The translations under genes were made by a program, and so were the position numbers. From positions 9,392,001 through 9,456,000 of the forward strand of contig JANJXV010000039.1 of the NCBI GenBank assembly GCA_024803745.1: a stretch of 64,000 bases of DNA, given 5' to 3'. The stretch comes from Megascapheus bottae (taxonomy: Eukaryota > Chordata > Mammalia > Rodentia > Geomyidae). A model generated the notes under the pieces. The model worked only from the letters and a program-made list of their open reading frames with translations. It made no database searches and was not told the origin of the DNA. Numbering within the stretch: position 1 is the stretch's first letter; each line of letters begins with the position of its first letter. Below, one piece after another: positions 1 through 11,375 of this stretch.

Positions 1-644
1 GGAACATCATGTGAGAGGTAGTGTGGTCCAGTGGCAGCTGGGGCAGGCATTGTGATTGGACAGGTAAAATGCCCCTTCTTCCCCTAAAGAGAGCATCCAG
101 GTGCCAGGGTAACTGGAGGTACAGCCAGCCAGCAGTCTGATCTGTGCTTTTTCTCCCCAGTGGTTGACTTACGCAGAATCAGCTTTTGCAGTCCATATAT
201 TTTCAGCCTGAGCCAGAATCTTTGAATCATTTATCTCAGCAGCTCTTCGTAAAGCAGGAGAAAGGTAGAAATTCATCTAGGTACTAAGAAAGGAGCCTAG
301 AAAGGAAAAAATAAAAGTGTCTGATGGGTGGCATGCCTAGAGATAGTGCCGGTAGCTTAGAGATCAAACAGCTGAGAAATAGTTTTCCCAGGAAGAACCT
401 GGGGAATTCCAAGTAGGTAATGAGTAGTGACTTGCTTCTGATTTACAGCAAGACTTAGCGATCAATCTATAATGCTTTGAAGAGGAAAGAAACCGATCTT
501 TAACAGCTGCAGAGTCTGGATGGCTTAAACCAGCTGTTCTTCCTTGGAGGGTGGGCAGAACCCCAGCTGGGCAAGGGGGTTAGGGTCTCTGCTCCTCTTT
601 TCAGGTTTTGGCTTTGCCCCTGGTAGGATTCTTTGTGTGTGTGT

Positions 645-905
645 GCGTGCTGGTGTTGGGGCTTGAACTCTGCACCTAGACTCGGTCCTTTTGCTTTTTT
701 TTTTTTTTTTTTTTTTTAAGGCTGCTAGTCTACCATTTCATCCTCCAAGTGACAAGAGCCACAGCTCCACTTCCAGCTTTTTGGTGGTTCACTGGAGATT
801 AGAGCCTCACAGACTTTCCTACCCAAGCTATGTCTGAACCTCAGTCCTCAGATCTCAGCTTCCTGAGGAGGACTGTAGGCATGAGCCAGTGGCACACCTG
901 CAGGC
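645..905 (-). mobile_element. B1-Geo SINE
   Basis: Antisense copy: right monomer (GGGGCTTGAACTC) broken by a 23-base T run, then the B1-like head ending GCATGAGCCAGTGGC. Confidence 0.65.
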
Positions 906-949
906 CTGACGTAGATGCCCACAGCCTCCTTGACAGCCTGGTGTATAGC

Positions 950-1360
950 TGTCTACATCAGTCTGCCCTAGCTGCATTAACAGAATACCTTAATGGGGGT
1001 GGTGGGGGGATAGTGTTCACAGCAACAGAAATGTATTTCTCATGGTTCTGGAAGCTAGAGGTCCGAGATCGGGGTGTGTGTGGCCCTCAACTGGCCAGAT
1101 TTCCCTTCCCGGGGATAAGCCCAGTTGGATTAGGACCCACACTCGTGACTGCCACTCGAAGCCCTCATTCTTGTTATGATTGGTTTATTTCGGTTTTGAG
1201 GTAGTAGGATTTATATTCAGGGCCATGGTCACTAAGCAGTCACTCCACCGCTTGAGCCACACCCCCAGCCCTTAAACCTTTAAAACTCTCATCTCCAAAT
1301 ACTGTCATAATGTGAGGTATTAGTTTGAGGGACTCCGTTTAGGAATTTGGGGTGAACCAT
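950..1360 (+). mobile_element. MLT1-like MaLR LTR, interrupted by a SINE
   Basis: The order of blocks follows the MLT1 LTR: AACAGAATACC, then CAACAGAAATGTATTTCTCA, TTCTGGAAGCTAGAGGTCC, GATTAGGACCCACA, and after the insertion CTCCAAATACTGTCA and GGAATTTGGGGTGA. About 300 bases of LTR remain. This is an ancient non-coding repeat. Confidence 0.65.
1178..1271 (-). mobile_element. ID-type SINE monomer inside the LTR
   Basis: Reads on the minus strand as GGGCTGGGGGTGTGGCTCAA, a tRNA-like A box, with an altered B box. It splits the MLT1-like LTR. Confidence 0.6.
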
Positions 1361-1982
1361 TGGCCTGGCCCCAGGTCTGCAGGACATTCTGTGGGCACTG
1401 TACAGGGCTGGGGCTCAGGTACCAGACATGGAGCTGACTTCGCAGGGGATTGCACGTGGTGACAGATTGTTATCTAGAAAGAAGTGGCCTCTGAGCTGAA
1501 GTCAAGCCACGGCTAAGAGCCGCTAGCTCAGCACCTGTCACATGGCGGGCGCCCACCTAGCGAAGAGCACAATGGGTAGGGAGGGCCCAGTGGCCAGGGA
1601 GGAGCATATGACAGTCGTGCTCCAGTGAGACACCCCTCAGAGAGAGCTGAGCTGGTGGCTCTGTGTGGCGGCCCATGGAGAAAAGCAGTAACAGGGGGAT
1701 GAGGGGAGGGGAGGAAAATGGGGAGGTGGGTATGGGAGCTGAGTCTTAGCAGTAAGTAGGACTGGCTGGACTGTATGGGCCGAGTCTTGGTGACCCTGAC
1801 CTGTCCCCTGCCAAGGAGGCAGGGGCTGGTGCCAGCTGGCCCAGTCTGCTGACAGTGGTCATTATAGCTCCTACCAAATCACAGAGACTCTGCCCTCAGG
1901 CTGTACTTTCATAAGACTCGTAATTTAGACAGGGACAGCAGATCCCCAGAGCCCTGGCTTTGCACTTTTAGTTAGGGCCTGC

Positions 1983-1997
1983 CGCGCGCGCGCGCGC

Positions 1998-2048
<51 letters not shown>
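1983..2048 (+). repeat. (CG)15(TG)18 alternating purine-pyrimidine tract
   Basis: Thirty bases of pure CG dinucleotides run directly into 36 bases of TG, followed by a GA/CAGA-rich patch to 2085. Confidence 0.95.
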
Positions 2049-2049
<1 letters not shown>

Positions 2050-2562
2050 TGAGAGAGAGAGACAGAGAGACAGACAGAGAGAGACCCCAGAAATGGAGCC
2101 CATTCAGCAAGCATTTATTAAATACTAAGTGTTGGACACTGGCCTTCTCCTTAGAAGACCTGGAAAGCAAAGGAATAGTCAGCAGCCCCAGTGCACACTG
2201 CCTAAGGCCTGACCTTGTGCCAGTAGCTGGTCCGTTGACCTTCTCAGATCTTAGTGACCTGCTGACAAGAGGGACCGACCGTTTGGGGCTCCTTCTATGG
2301 ATGAGGAGCAAAGGGGTGTGGAGCAGCTTGTCCACCATCAAGCTGTGGGCCACGGAGAGCCAGGATTTGCATTTGGTTGTTGGCCATAAACCTTGTGTTC
2401 TACTGCTCTGTTTTGAGGATCTCTGTCCAATAAAAAAGGACTTGCTTCTTTCAATCTGCAGTTACCATTATCCCAGTGGGGACATCAGTAAGGCATGATG
2501 GCCCTTTTGAGAAGTTTTAAACATATGTACCAAAAGTCAGGGGGTGGGGGCGAGAGAAGCTG

Positions 2563-2625
2563 GACACTGGTGGCTCAAAGCTACTCAGGAGGCTGAGATC
2601 TGAGGATGGTGGAAAAGGACAAGTG
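2563..2625 (+). mobile_element. B1-like SINE head fragment
   Basis: Contains CTACTCAGGAGGCTGAGATC; the right monomer is absent. Confidence 0.5.
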
Positions 2626-3707
2626 CCTGATGGATTGTGATAGATGGTCTTTGTAACACAAGACCATCATGATTGAATCAGGACAGGATCTGGCCAGCAC
2701 TAGGTGTAAAAGAAGGCCTCTTTTATCTTATATAGCAGAAGGATGCTCAGCTTTCCCCAGCTCCAGGTCAAGGTCCCATTCAGTCCCCACCATTATGTCT
2801 TTGTGGCCCCTTTAAGGCAATAGTTGCAGAGCAGAGGCTGAGTTGGGCAGGAAAGCAGGCATCAGAAGTTATGCAGGGGTTAGAGGTCACCAGAAAGGGG
2901 GATCCTTGTCCTAAGAGCCCAATCTCAGCAGGTTCCGGGTTGTAGACAGGGTAGAGAGGGCCCCAGGGCAGCGTCAGGCAGACGGGTATTGAATAAACCA
3001 TGGGGATTGAGGAGCAGAGTCTCAGTCTGCTGGACAGGGGCAGAGCTTCAGTGGCTGTCACCAGGGCTGTGCAGCAGCTGGGCTTCCTGGGGATGTGGTC
3101 ACCAGGCCCAGTGGTTTATCGAGGAATCAGGTCTATATCTCTGGGTTGGCAGATAAAGTTGATGTTGCAATGAGGTATGTTTGGCAATCCCTCCCAGGTG
3201 GACAGATAGAAGCCAGCTTCACCAGAAGAGTATTTGATTCCAGGGTGTGTTTCCAGAAATTCTATCTCAGGAAGCCTTGGAGAGCTGGAATGACCTCTGG
3301 AACCAGTAGGAACAGCTTAAACCAGACTTATCATGGCTTCAAGACCAGGAGTAGCGGGCATTCACTTCCAGATAACTTCTGTTAATGTCCACATCTAAAA
3401 GCTCTGGATTTGGCCATGTGGAGTTTGCCCCTCCACCTTTTGATTGCTCTGGGGCCAAAGCATGTGGATATGCTGGCCCTGCTCTTCCTCGGCAAGCAGG
3501 CTGCCTGGGGCCCTGGGATGTGTCATATCTTCAGCCTTCCCGTAAGAAACCCCCCTGTGAGGCTGGAGAGGGAGGTGGATCGAGTGAACAAGTGAAGTTG
3601 CATGTGTTGGATGTTGACAAAGACAGTGGCAATAATGAAGGTCAAGAAGGGAGTTGAGGGGCACAGACAGATGATTGGCTGTTCATTTTGAGTAGACTGG
3701 TTTGTAT

Positions 3708-3880
3708 CAGTCAGCTTCCTGTTACTCAGATACCTGAGATAATCCGCTTCTAAAGAGAAAAAGATTCGTTTGGCTCAGGATTTGGGAGGTTGTAAGCCAC
3801 AGGCAATTGGTTCCATTGCTTTGAACCTGTGTCCCAGGTGAGACATGGTGGGAACAGATGGCTATGGTTAGCTGGTGGCT
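3708..3880 (+). mobile_element. Probable ERVL-MaLR LTR fragment
   Basis: GTATCAGTCAGCTTCCTGTT, CAGATACCTGAGATAATC, then TTTGGCTCAGGATTTGGGAG and TGGTTCCATTGCTTTGAACC follow the block order of MaLR LTRs. The subfamily is not certain. Confidence 0.45.
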
Positions 3881-3889
3881 AACCTTGTA

Positions 3890-4010
3890 GCTGGGCCAGA
3901 CTGCAGGTAGGAGATTTCTCACCCACCCAGGCTGGGTTTGAACTATGATCTTCAGATCGCAGCCTCCATTGTAGCTAGGGTTACAGGCCTGAGCCAGCAA
4001 TGGTGCCATA
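3890..4010 (-). mobile_element. B1-like SINE head
   Basis: Antisense head with CAGGCTGGGTTTGAACTATG and ACAGGCCTGAGCCA; right monomer not seen. Confidence 0.55.
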
Positions 4011-4578
4011 TTCATTTTTCCTTGCCCGTCTTTGGCTCAGCTATGACATGGCTATTGCTGGGGACAGGTTGGACACCAGACCCGATGGGTAATCACGGGT
4101 TTGGGAACCGCGCTTGTCCAACTGTAAGACTACTTGGCAGGAAGTGGCAATAAGAAGAATGCATCCCACGTTTCCTGGGAAGCCAGCATGAGTCATGTCT
4201 GGACTTCTCCACCATCCATAGATCCTCTGAGACATTGTCACCTGCTCACCTGAATGGGCGCCCGGATGGGATCTATTCCCATGGGCTCCCTTTACTTGGC
4301 AGTGGAGAAAGCTATTAGTTTTTGGGTTTGAAAGCATCAGATGCCATGACCTAAACAATTATGGCAGTGGAGGGTTCAAACACAGTCTAGAGTCTTAGTG
4401 TTATTGATGACACCTCGCTGGTGCCTACAGTGTCCCCGTAATCCAGTCTGAATCCCAAGCATCATCTCCCAGGCTTGCCCCAAGGGTCTCCTGGGGCTGT
4501 TAATAATGGCTCCTCTAGGCGCCCTGTGTGCTGACAGAAAATCCATCTGCAGCTTTGCATCTCACATGGCTGTTTAAA

Positions 4579-4601
4579 ACACACACACACACACACACAC
4601 A
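4579..4601 (+). repeat. (AC)n microsatellite
   Basis: About 11 units, not attached to a visible SINE. Confidence 0.9.
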
Positions 4602-5671
4602 ACACAGGTGTGTCTTTATTAATATAACTGGCTCCTGCCACACACTCAGGGACAAATAAAAGTGGCCAGACTCGGAGACAAGCAGAGAACCATCCGTGCA
4701 GAGAATTGCCTAGAGAGTGATGTTGGCAGTTTAAACAAGCTATCATTTAAAAGAATTCTGAAAGGGAAAAAGTTGACTGTTCTGAGACAGGATGATTCAA
4801 GGTAACTGTGCTCAGCACCTAGGCCTGGGGCTGGGCCTGGTAGTCTGGCCCAGCCTGACTGCTGTTTCTGTCACACATCTGTTTCTCTTGGTCCCTGGGT
4901 TTTGACTAGTTCCTCCTTCTGGAGATACTGCCTCCTCCACCTGACCCATGGCATATGGCCCTATCCCGTGGCACAGTCCCATGGCATGTGACCTTGTTTT
5001 CCATGGCACGTGGCTTCATCCCATAGCATATGGCACTTTCCCAGTTACAGAAAAGACTGGTCCCTCCTTGGGTGGGGCCTGAGTCCGTCCTGCTGTGGTA
5101 ATGCTGGCCACAGAGCTGATGATGAGGCTGTGGAGGCATCCAGAATATGGGCAGAGCAGGGGGTGATGGTCTCTGACAGACCACCACCATGTGCCCTTCC
5201 GGAGTGTACGGGAACCCCTGGTCCTCACCCTGGGAGCACTGCTGGCTTCTGTGTATCCCTGTAGAGCAGACGCTGTGGACAAACGGAGGCGACAGGAGTC
5301 CTGCTTTTCTCACATAGGAGCAGAGAGAACTTTCCTAACTGTACCTTCCCCTTCCTCTCAGAGGCCCCTTCTGGTGAGGTCTGCCTGGCAGGTGCCCACG
5401 GCCAGGTGTCCGCTAAGCCTGGCTTGTCTGTGTCTGTGTTGGCCAGGCAGCAGCATCCTGGCCTGAGCAATGCAGAGCTGCTAAGCTTGGCTGGCCAGCG
5501 AGGAGCTGAGGGCCTCAAAGAACATTGAGCCCTAATCTCCTCTCTGCCAGCCTTCTTCCTCCACTCCCTCCCTCCTCTCTCCCTTCCCTCTTCCTGTCTC
5601 TCCTTCGCACATCTCGTCTATCCCCAATTCCAAGGTAGGGGGTTGCTGTGGTTCTAACAGTGTTCGGAGGT

Positions 5672-5881
5672 ATTTTCTTTTTCTTTTTCTTTTTTTTTGC
5701 CAGTCCTGGGCTTGAGCTCAGGGCCTGAGCACTGTCCTTGGACTTTCTCAAGGTTAGAGCTCTACCACTTGAGCCTCAGCACCACTTCTGGCTTTTTCTA
5801 TGTATGTGGTACCAAGGAATCAAACCCGGGTCTTCGTGCATGCTAGGCAAGCACTTTGCCACTAGGCCAAACTCCCGGCCC
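5672..5881 (-). mobile_element. ID-Geo SINE, full length
   Basis: Complete antisense copy ending in CTCCCGGCCC. TSD CGGAGGTATTTTCTTT on the left, with one mismatch on the right (5881-5896). Confidence 0.8.
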
Positions 5882-5911
5882 GGAGGTGTTTTCTTTAAGC
5901 AGGATTAATGC

Positions 5912-6120
5912 CAGGGCCTGGAGTGTGGCCTGGTGATCGCGTGCTTGCCTAGCATTCACAAAGCCTTGGATTTGATTCCTCAGTACCACATACACAGAAA
6001 AAGGCAGAAGTGGTGCTGAGGCTCAAGTGGTAGAGGCACTGGTCTTGAGAAAGCTCAAAGACAGTGCCCAGGTCCTGAGTTAAAGCCCCAGGACTGTCAT
6101 TTAAAAAAAAAAAAAAAAAA
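5912..6120 (+). mobile_element. ID-Geo SINE, full length, inverted relative to the previous one
   Basis: Sense copy with an 18-base A tail. TSD GGATTAATGC at 5902-5911 and again just after the tail. Only 30 bases separate it from the antisense copy. Confidence 0.8.
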
Positions 6121-6249
6121 GAGGGATTAATGCTATTCTCTCCATGAGTGGGTTCTCATTCTGGGGATAGGGTGATAATAGTTATTGTTAGAAACATTGA
6201 CATAAAATTCATTCCACTCACCTCTTTCTCCTCCTCCTCCTCCTCCTTT

Positions 6250-6478
6250 CAGTTATGGGGCTTGAACTCAGGGCCTGGGTACTGTTCCTAGGCTCTTTTG
6301 CTCAAGGCTAGTGCTCTGCCTCTTTGAGTCACAGCTCCACTTGCTTTCTGGTAGTTCTTTGGAGAGAAGAGTCTCTCAAACTTTACTGCCTGGGCTGGCT
6401 TTGAACGTCAGTTCTCAGGTCTCAGCCTCCCTCCCGAGTAGCTAGGATGATAGGCGTGAGTGCCCAATTGCCTGGCCC
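6250..6478 (-). mobile_element. B1-Geo SINE
   Basis: Full-length antisense copy; a short CTC repeat (6228-6247) lies at its 3' side. Confidence 0.7.
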
Positions 6479-8063
6479 CAAACCTTTCTTGCATACTGCC
6501 ACTGAGGCAGGCTCTTCCTCTCCTGCCTCTTCAGTGTTATAATGTCGAATGGAGTCTTCTCCAGATCTTCTTGGACTTTCAGAACTGTCTATATATATGT
6601 GGGTGGGATGGGGAGTGGGGATTAACCTTCTCTCGATATAAATTGTCTGGTGGCAGGCCATTTTGTGATAGCAAAGACCCCAGGCCCCGCTGCCAGGCTT
6701 TCACCAAGCAGGAAGTCAGTTCTCAGGCCCTACTGACCCCAGCTAGACCAGAGCCCCAGGATAATTTGTGCTGGGTGTGGCGGTGAGAGCTTGGTGCCCC
6801 CCCCCCCACACACACACCTGTCCATTTTGAAGGTCCTGAGTACTGCTGAATCACCCTCCCTGGGGCCCTTCTTGGCTTCCAGATTGTATTTTCCATCCTG
6901 CTAATTACATTTCTTGTTCATAGACAGCTTCTGGGGCCTCAATTTTCCAAGCCCCCAGGCTGGCACAGCTGAAGCTCCTCTGCGTTGGGCTCACCCAGGC
7001 TCTCTTGTGGTTTTGAGTGGGGATCAGACGCTGGCACAGCCCTGGAGCCTTGAAGCATAGACATTTAAAAAACAAAGGATTCTTTGGACTGTGGCTTCCG
7101 GGTGGGTACTCCTCTCCCCTCTTCTCCACTCCGCTCTGGTTGGAAGAAGGCGGGTGGGCTCAGCTCTTGCTCTACCTCATGTTCTTTGGAACACCAGCTT
7201 TGATTTCCCTGGACTCCCTTGCCTCCATTCCTTCTTCCCAGATGGTCACAACTTCCTGAGGGCTGTATGCCTGCCCTTTAGTCCACAAAGCAGGGAGAAC
7301 TCAGGCTGCAGGAGACCTTGAGAGAGCTAGACCTCACCCTGAACTTACCCTGCCTGGCTGAATTTCTGCCCTGCCCCCAAAGCCCAATGCTGTCCTGGGC
7401 ATAGCCACTAGTGGACAAGCACTTTAGTCCCTTCTTGTGTTCTCTGTCTGTCTCTGTGTTTGTCTCTGAAACCATCTATGATCCGAGTTTCTGTTCCTAA
7501 GGTTGATTCTTCCAGCTCTGGGAGCCATGCCCAGGCCTCACACTGGAGGCTCCAGCTTCCACGTTTATAATAGAGATGAGCTCGAAGGGGTTTTTTGTGG
7601 CTTTTTTTCCTCTTCCTTCCAGGGAGACAAGCAAACCAAAAGCAAGAATGCTGAAACCATCACTAAAAAAATACCCAGCAGCCGAGCTTCCCCACGCCTG
7701 TCCCTCAGCAGTCTTGCTGTGAGTTCTGCTGATGGGCCAAAGACCTGGTGCTGGCCTGCCTTCCCCACTCCCACCCCAGGTCACTCTCTAAAGAAGCCTG
7801 GGCTGTGTCAAGTCAAAGAAACAGGGCTCAAGAGAAGTCACTCTGCTCACACACAGAGTTCTCAACCAGGCAGAGCCCTGGTCATGGAGAGTAAAGGGTG
7901 GGGGCAGAGCTCCTGGGAGACCAGAGGTCTTCTGGGGTCTTCAGCTCTAGGCGCACTCATGAAATTTCCTCAGTCTGAACATCTGAGATGTTACATATCA
8001 GAATCGGTTTGAAAGGGTAATTTTTTTTTTTTAGTTTAAGATAAAGCAAGGTTCCAGCATTTG

Positions 8064-8475
8064 AAAGTGTAGGCTCAGCCTAACATCTTGGCTTTTTGGA
8101 AGGCTGAGATCAAGAGGACTGCAGTTCAAGGCCAGCCAGGACAAAACAGTTCCCAAGACCTCCTTCTCAACTATTAACTAGGTACAGTAGTATTTACACC
8201 TGTATCCCAGCCAGCCCAGGCAGGAGACTCTCGAAGACTCCATCTCAGCAGAAAGAAATTGCATGTAGTGATGTTTTCCTGTCATCCCAGTTACGGAGGG
8301 AGAGGAGGGGGGGCGGGAGGAGGAAGTTGTTTCTTTAAAAAAGAAAGCAAGAAAGAAGTGGTGCTGTGGTTCAAGTGGTAGAGCACTAGCCTTGAGCACA
8401 AAAAAGGCTCAGGAACAGAGCCCAGGGTCTGAGTTCCAAGGCCCACAACTGACAACAACAACAACAACAAAAAGA
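8064..8475 (+). mobile_element. Composite SINE region: two B1-like units plus right monomer
   Basis: Two diverged B1-like units (GGAAGGCTGAGATCAAGAGG and TTTACACCTGTATCCCAGCC) are followed by a clear right monomer at 8345-8450 and a (CAA)n tail. Confidence 0.55.
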
Positions 8476-8995
8476 TAAAAAGGCGGGGTTTCTGTATAGG
8501 CATTCACCCAGCCAGGAAGTGAGACCTTATATCGTGGGGTAAAAAGGTGGATAATTATTCTATTGGCCAGTGATGAAAGAAAATGTCACATTAAATTCCA
8601 CCTCAGGAAGCACCACCTGGGCCATGTGTTAAAGCCAGGGCCTTGAATATTGAGTCTATTAGAAGCAATTGCAGAAGGGACAGCATTTCTAATGTTTCTC
8701 ATTTGACAAGAAGGTTTTTAAATATGGGATGTTAGTTAATTAAAAAAAAATGTCCCCAGAAGCCCATTGTAATATATTACCTAATTCCTAACATTTCATA
8801 GCCACTGGAATAGGTAAAATGGGATGTAAAATTAATATATAGTTATTATTAAAATTGCCTTATAAATTAGTTAGGACCCTGGAGGCATAAAGTGGTCATC
8901 GTTATTCTCAGAGCATCTCAAGGGCTTTGCTGTGCCCTGTGTTTGTGGAGGGGGCTGTCCCTTTGCTCAGCTCTGTGGTTTGAAGATAAAACAAC

Positions 8996-9186
8996 TTCCA
9001 GACACCAGTGGTTCATGCCTATAATCATAGCTACTCAGGAAGCTAAGATCCGAGAGGATTGTAGTTTGAAGCCAGCTCAGGCAAAAAAGTCCACGAGACT
9101 CTTTATCTCTATTTAGCCACCAAAAAGCTGGGTATAGAGCTGTGCCTTATGTGGTAGAATGCTAACCTTGAGTTAAAAAGCTACGG
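8996..9186 (+). mobile_element. B1-Geo SINE, interrupted
   Basis: Head and the start of the right monomer, cut off by the insertion of the next element. Confidence 0.65.
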
Positions 9187-9188
9187 GA

Positions 9189-9398
9189 GGGCCGGGAGTT
9201 TGGCCTAGGGGTAGAGTGCTTGCCTAGCATGCATGAAGACCCGGGTTCGATTCCTCGGTACCCCACATACATAGCAAAAAGCTGGAAGTGGTGCTGAGGC
9301 TCAAGTGGTAGAGTACTAGCCTTGAGAAAGTCCAAGGACAGTGCTCAAGCCCTGAGCCCAAGCCCATGACTAGCAAAAAAAAAAAAAAAAAAAAAAAA
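9189..9398 (+). mobile_element. ID-Geo SINE nested in a B1-Geo SINE
   Basis: Full-length with a 24-base A tail. TSD AAAAAGCTACGGGA / AAAAAGCTATGGGA, one mismatch. Confidence 0.8.
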
Positions 9399-9434
9399 GC
9401 TATGGGATAGTAAAAAACAAAAAATAAATTTAAA

Positions 9435-9665
9435 GGCCAGGTGCTGGTGGTTCATACCTGTAATCCTAATCCTAGCTACTCGGGAGCCTGAGATCTGACT
9501 ATCTCAATTCAAAGCCAGGAAAATCTTGAGACTCTTATGACCATTTCATCACAGAAAAAGCCAAGAGTGATACTGAAGCTTAATAGAGCACTGGCCTTAA
9601 ACAAAAAGGAACTCAAGGACAGTGCCCTGATTTTGAGCCCCAAGACTGACAATAAGAAAGATAAA
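9435..9665 (+). mobile_element. B1-Geo SINE, diverged
   Basis: Both parts present; right monomer reads TGCCCTGATTTTGAGCCCCA near its end. Confidence 0.65.
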
Positions 9666-10512
9666 ATGTTTGCTTAAGGCAAGAAGGAGGAAGCTTTAGG
9701 CATTAGAGAAAGGAACATCTTCTTGTGTCACAGAGGTCTCTGGTGGGGCTGAGGCTTTGGGACCTTACCCAACATTTTGTGCCCCAAAAGATAGCCCTTT
9801 CCACACGGGTTAGAATTTGTTGAGAACCGCATTACAGATGTTTGTGTAGTTCATGGAGCCAAACACCACTTGGTTTTATTTTGTTTTGTTTCCTGGGCCT
9901 GGTAGGGCAGAAACAATCCTGGTTTTCCCTAAGAACACCTGGACAGGCAGGAAGACCAGAGAGGCCTGTGGCTGCAGGCAGCCAGCACATCTGGAGAATA
10001 AATAAAACAGCTGGCAGTGTCTCTAAAAGATGTGGGTATGAGCGTGGGAGTGGACCACACCATGACCATGCATGCTGGGAGCCCTAGTACCCCAGACTTC
10101 TGCCTCCATCCCTTGCCATGAAACCAGGCCAATGGGTGGATGGATTTAGAAGCCATGACCAGAAGTTGGTTCAGATCTGGGCTGTCTTTTGTCCAAGGGG
10201 ATTGAAAAGAATACTATACACTCCAGGTGATTTGTCCAGGGCTACTGGATCTGTCCCAGTGGCAAACTCATTTCTTGCGGTGTGGGGGGGGGTTCACTGT
10301 ACTTCTAGGTAGAGGGCCTTCTTGTTCCCAGGGGAGGCAGATCCCTGGGGTTGCCCAGCAACCGTGCCAGTGGCACAGGGGCTATTTAATTCCATCTTGA
10401 CCCTGGCGCCCAGCGCTGTCCCTGGTTCCCTGAAGAATGGGATTTTTGGTGTTGGGGGGTGGCTCATAAGGTGAGGCATGGAAGAGACAGACAGACAGAC
10501 AAGAAATAACGA

Positions 10513-10640
10513 ATCTTTGGGGTTGGAGATGGGCCTTAGTTGGTAGAGTACCAGCCAATGAGCAAAAGCAGGACCCAGTCTTGAACTGAAAATAAGGGGG
10601 TTGAGGTGTGTCTTTAGTGGGAGAGTACCTTCCTAGCAGA
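10513..10640 (+). mobile_element. Diverged ID-like monomers, possibly two
   Basis: GGTTGGAGATGGGCCTTAGT and GGTTGAGGTGTGTCTTTAGT both resemble the ID A-box region. Weak. Confidence 0.35.
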
Positions 10641-10784
10641 GTAAGCAGATGATGCTGTTTTTCTTTTCTCCCTCTCCTGTGCCTACTTCTATGCTTGCAC
10701 TCGTTTGGCCAAAGAATTCAATTCCAGAGCAACAAGAAAGAGGAGCTTTGTTTTCTTTTTCTGTATATTTGTGTGTGGGGGGGG

Positions 10785-10945
10785 TGTAATGTGCTGGTGG
10801 CAGAACTGAGATTTGAACTCAAGGTTGGTCCTCTATTTCTGCGCCGCAGCTCCGCTTCTGTCTATTCACTGGAGATAAGATCCTACCTGATACCCAGCTT
10901 CCTCCTGAGTGTCTAGGATTATAGGCGTGAGCCACTACACCTAGC
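10785..10945 (-). mobile_element. B1-Geo SINE, internally deleted
   Basis: Antisense right monomer and head end (GATTATAGGCGTGAGCCACT), with material missing between. Confidence 0.55.
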
Positions 10946-11227
10946 ATAGCTGGCCTGTTTATTTATTTATAATCTACTCATGCAGTCATGTAGAAAATAG
11001 ATCCACCAGTGTGGTCCTTCCAGCCTGGGCAGGTTTGTCAAGGTGCTCCAGGTAGGTGGCTGACGATGTGCATGAGCGGCCCCTTGTGGCAGCTTTGGGG
11101 AGTTATTGCAGATCTCCACCTTGTTTAAGGAAATGTTAGTTATTCAAGGGGAGCTAGCCTTTGATAAGTAGTTCTCCTCAATTTCCTAAAGCATTTTTCA
11201 AATGAAAATAGCTTTACTGTGATTTAA

Positions 11228-11248
11228 ATATATATATATATATATATC
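11228..11248 (+). repeat. (AT)n microsatellite
   Basis: About 10 units of TA. Confidence 0.85.
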
Positions 11249-11292
11249 ACCACACAAATGGGACCTTCAGTCCATACAGAATATTCTAAAGA

Positions 11293-11375
11293 CAGGAGGG
11301 GTTGCAGCTCAGTGGTGAAATGCTTGCCTAGTATACATAGACTCCATCCCCAACACTGCAAAAAAAAAAAAAAAG
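11293..11375 (+). mobile_element. ID SINE monomer
   Basis: GGGGTTGCAGCTCAGTGGTG starts a classic ID unit that ends in a 15-base A tail; no right monomer. Confidence 0.7.

Noticed and set aside
7503..8012. Plus-strand open frame of 169 codons.
   Set aside because: Composition is ordinary for GC-rich intron, there is no domain or family match, and the frame ends in unrelated single-copy DNA. Length alone is not enough.
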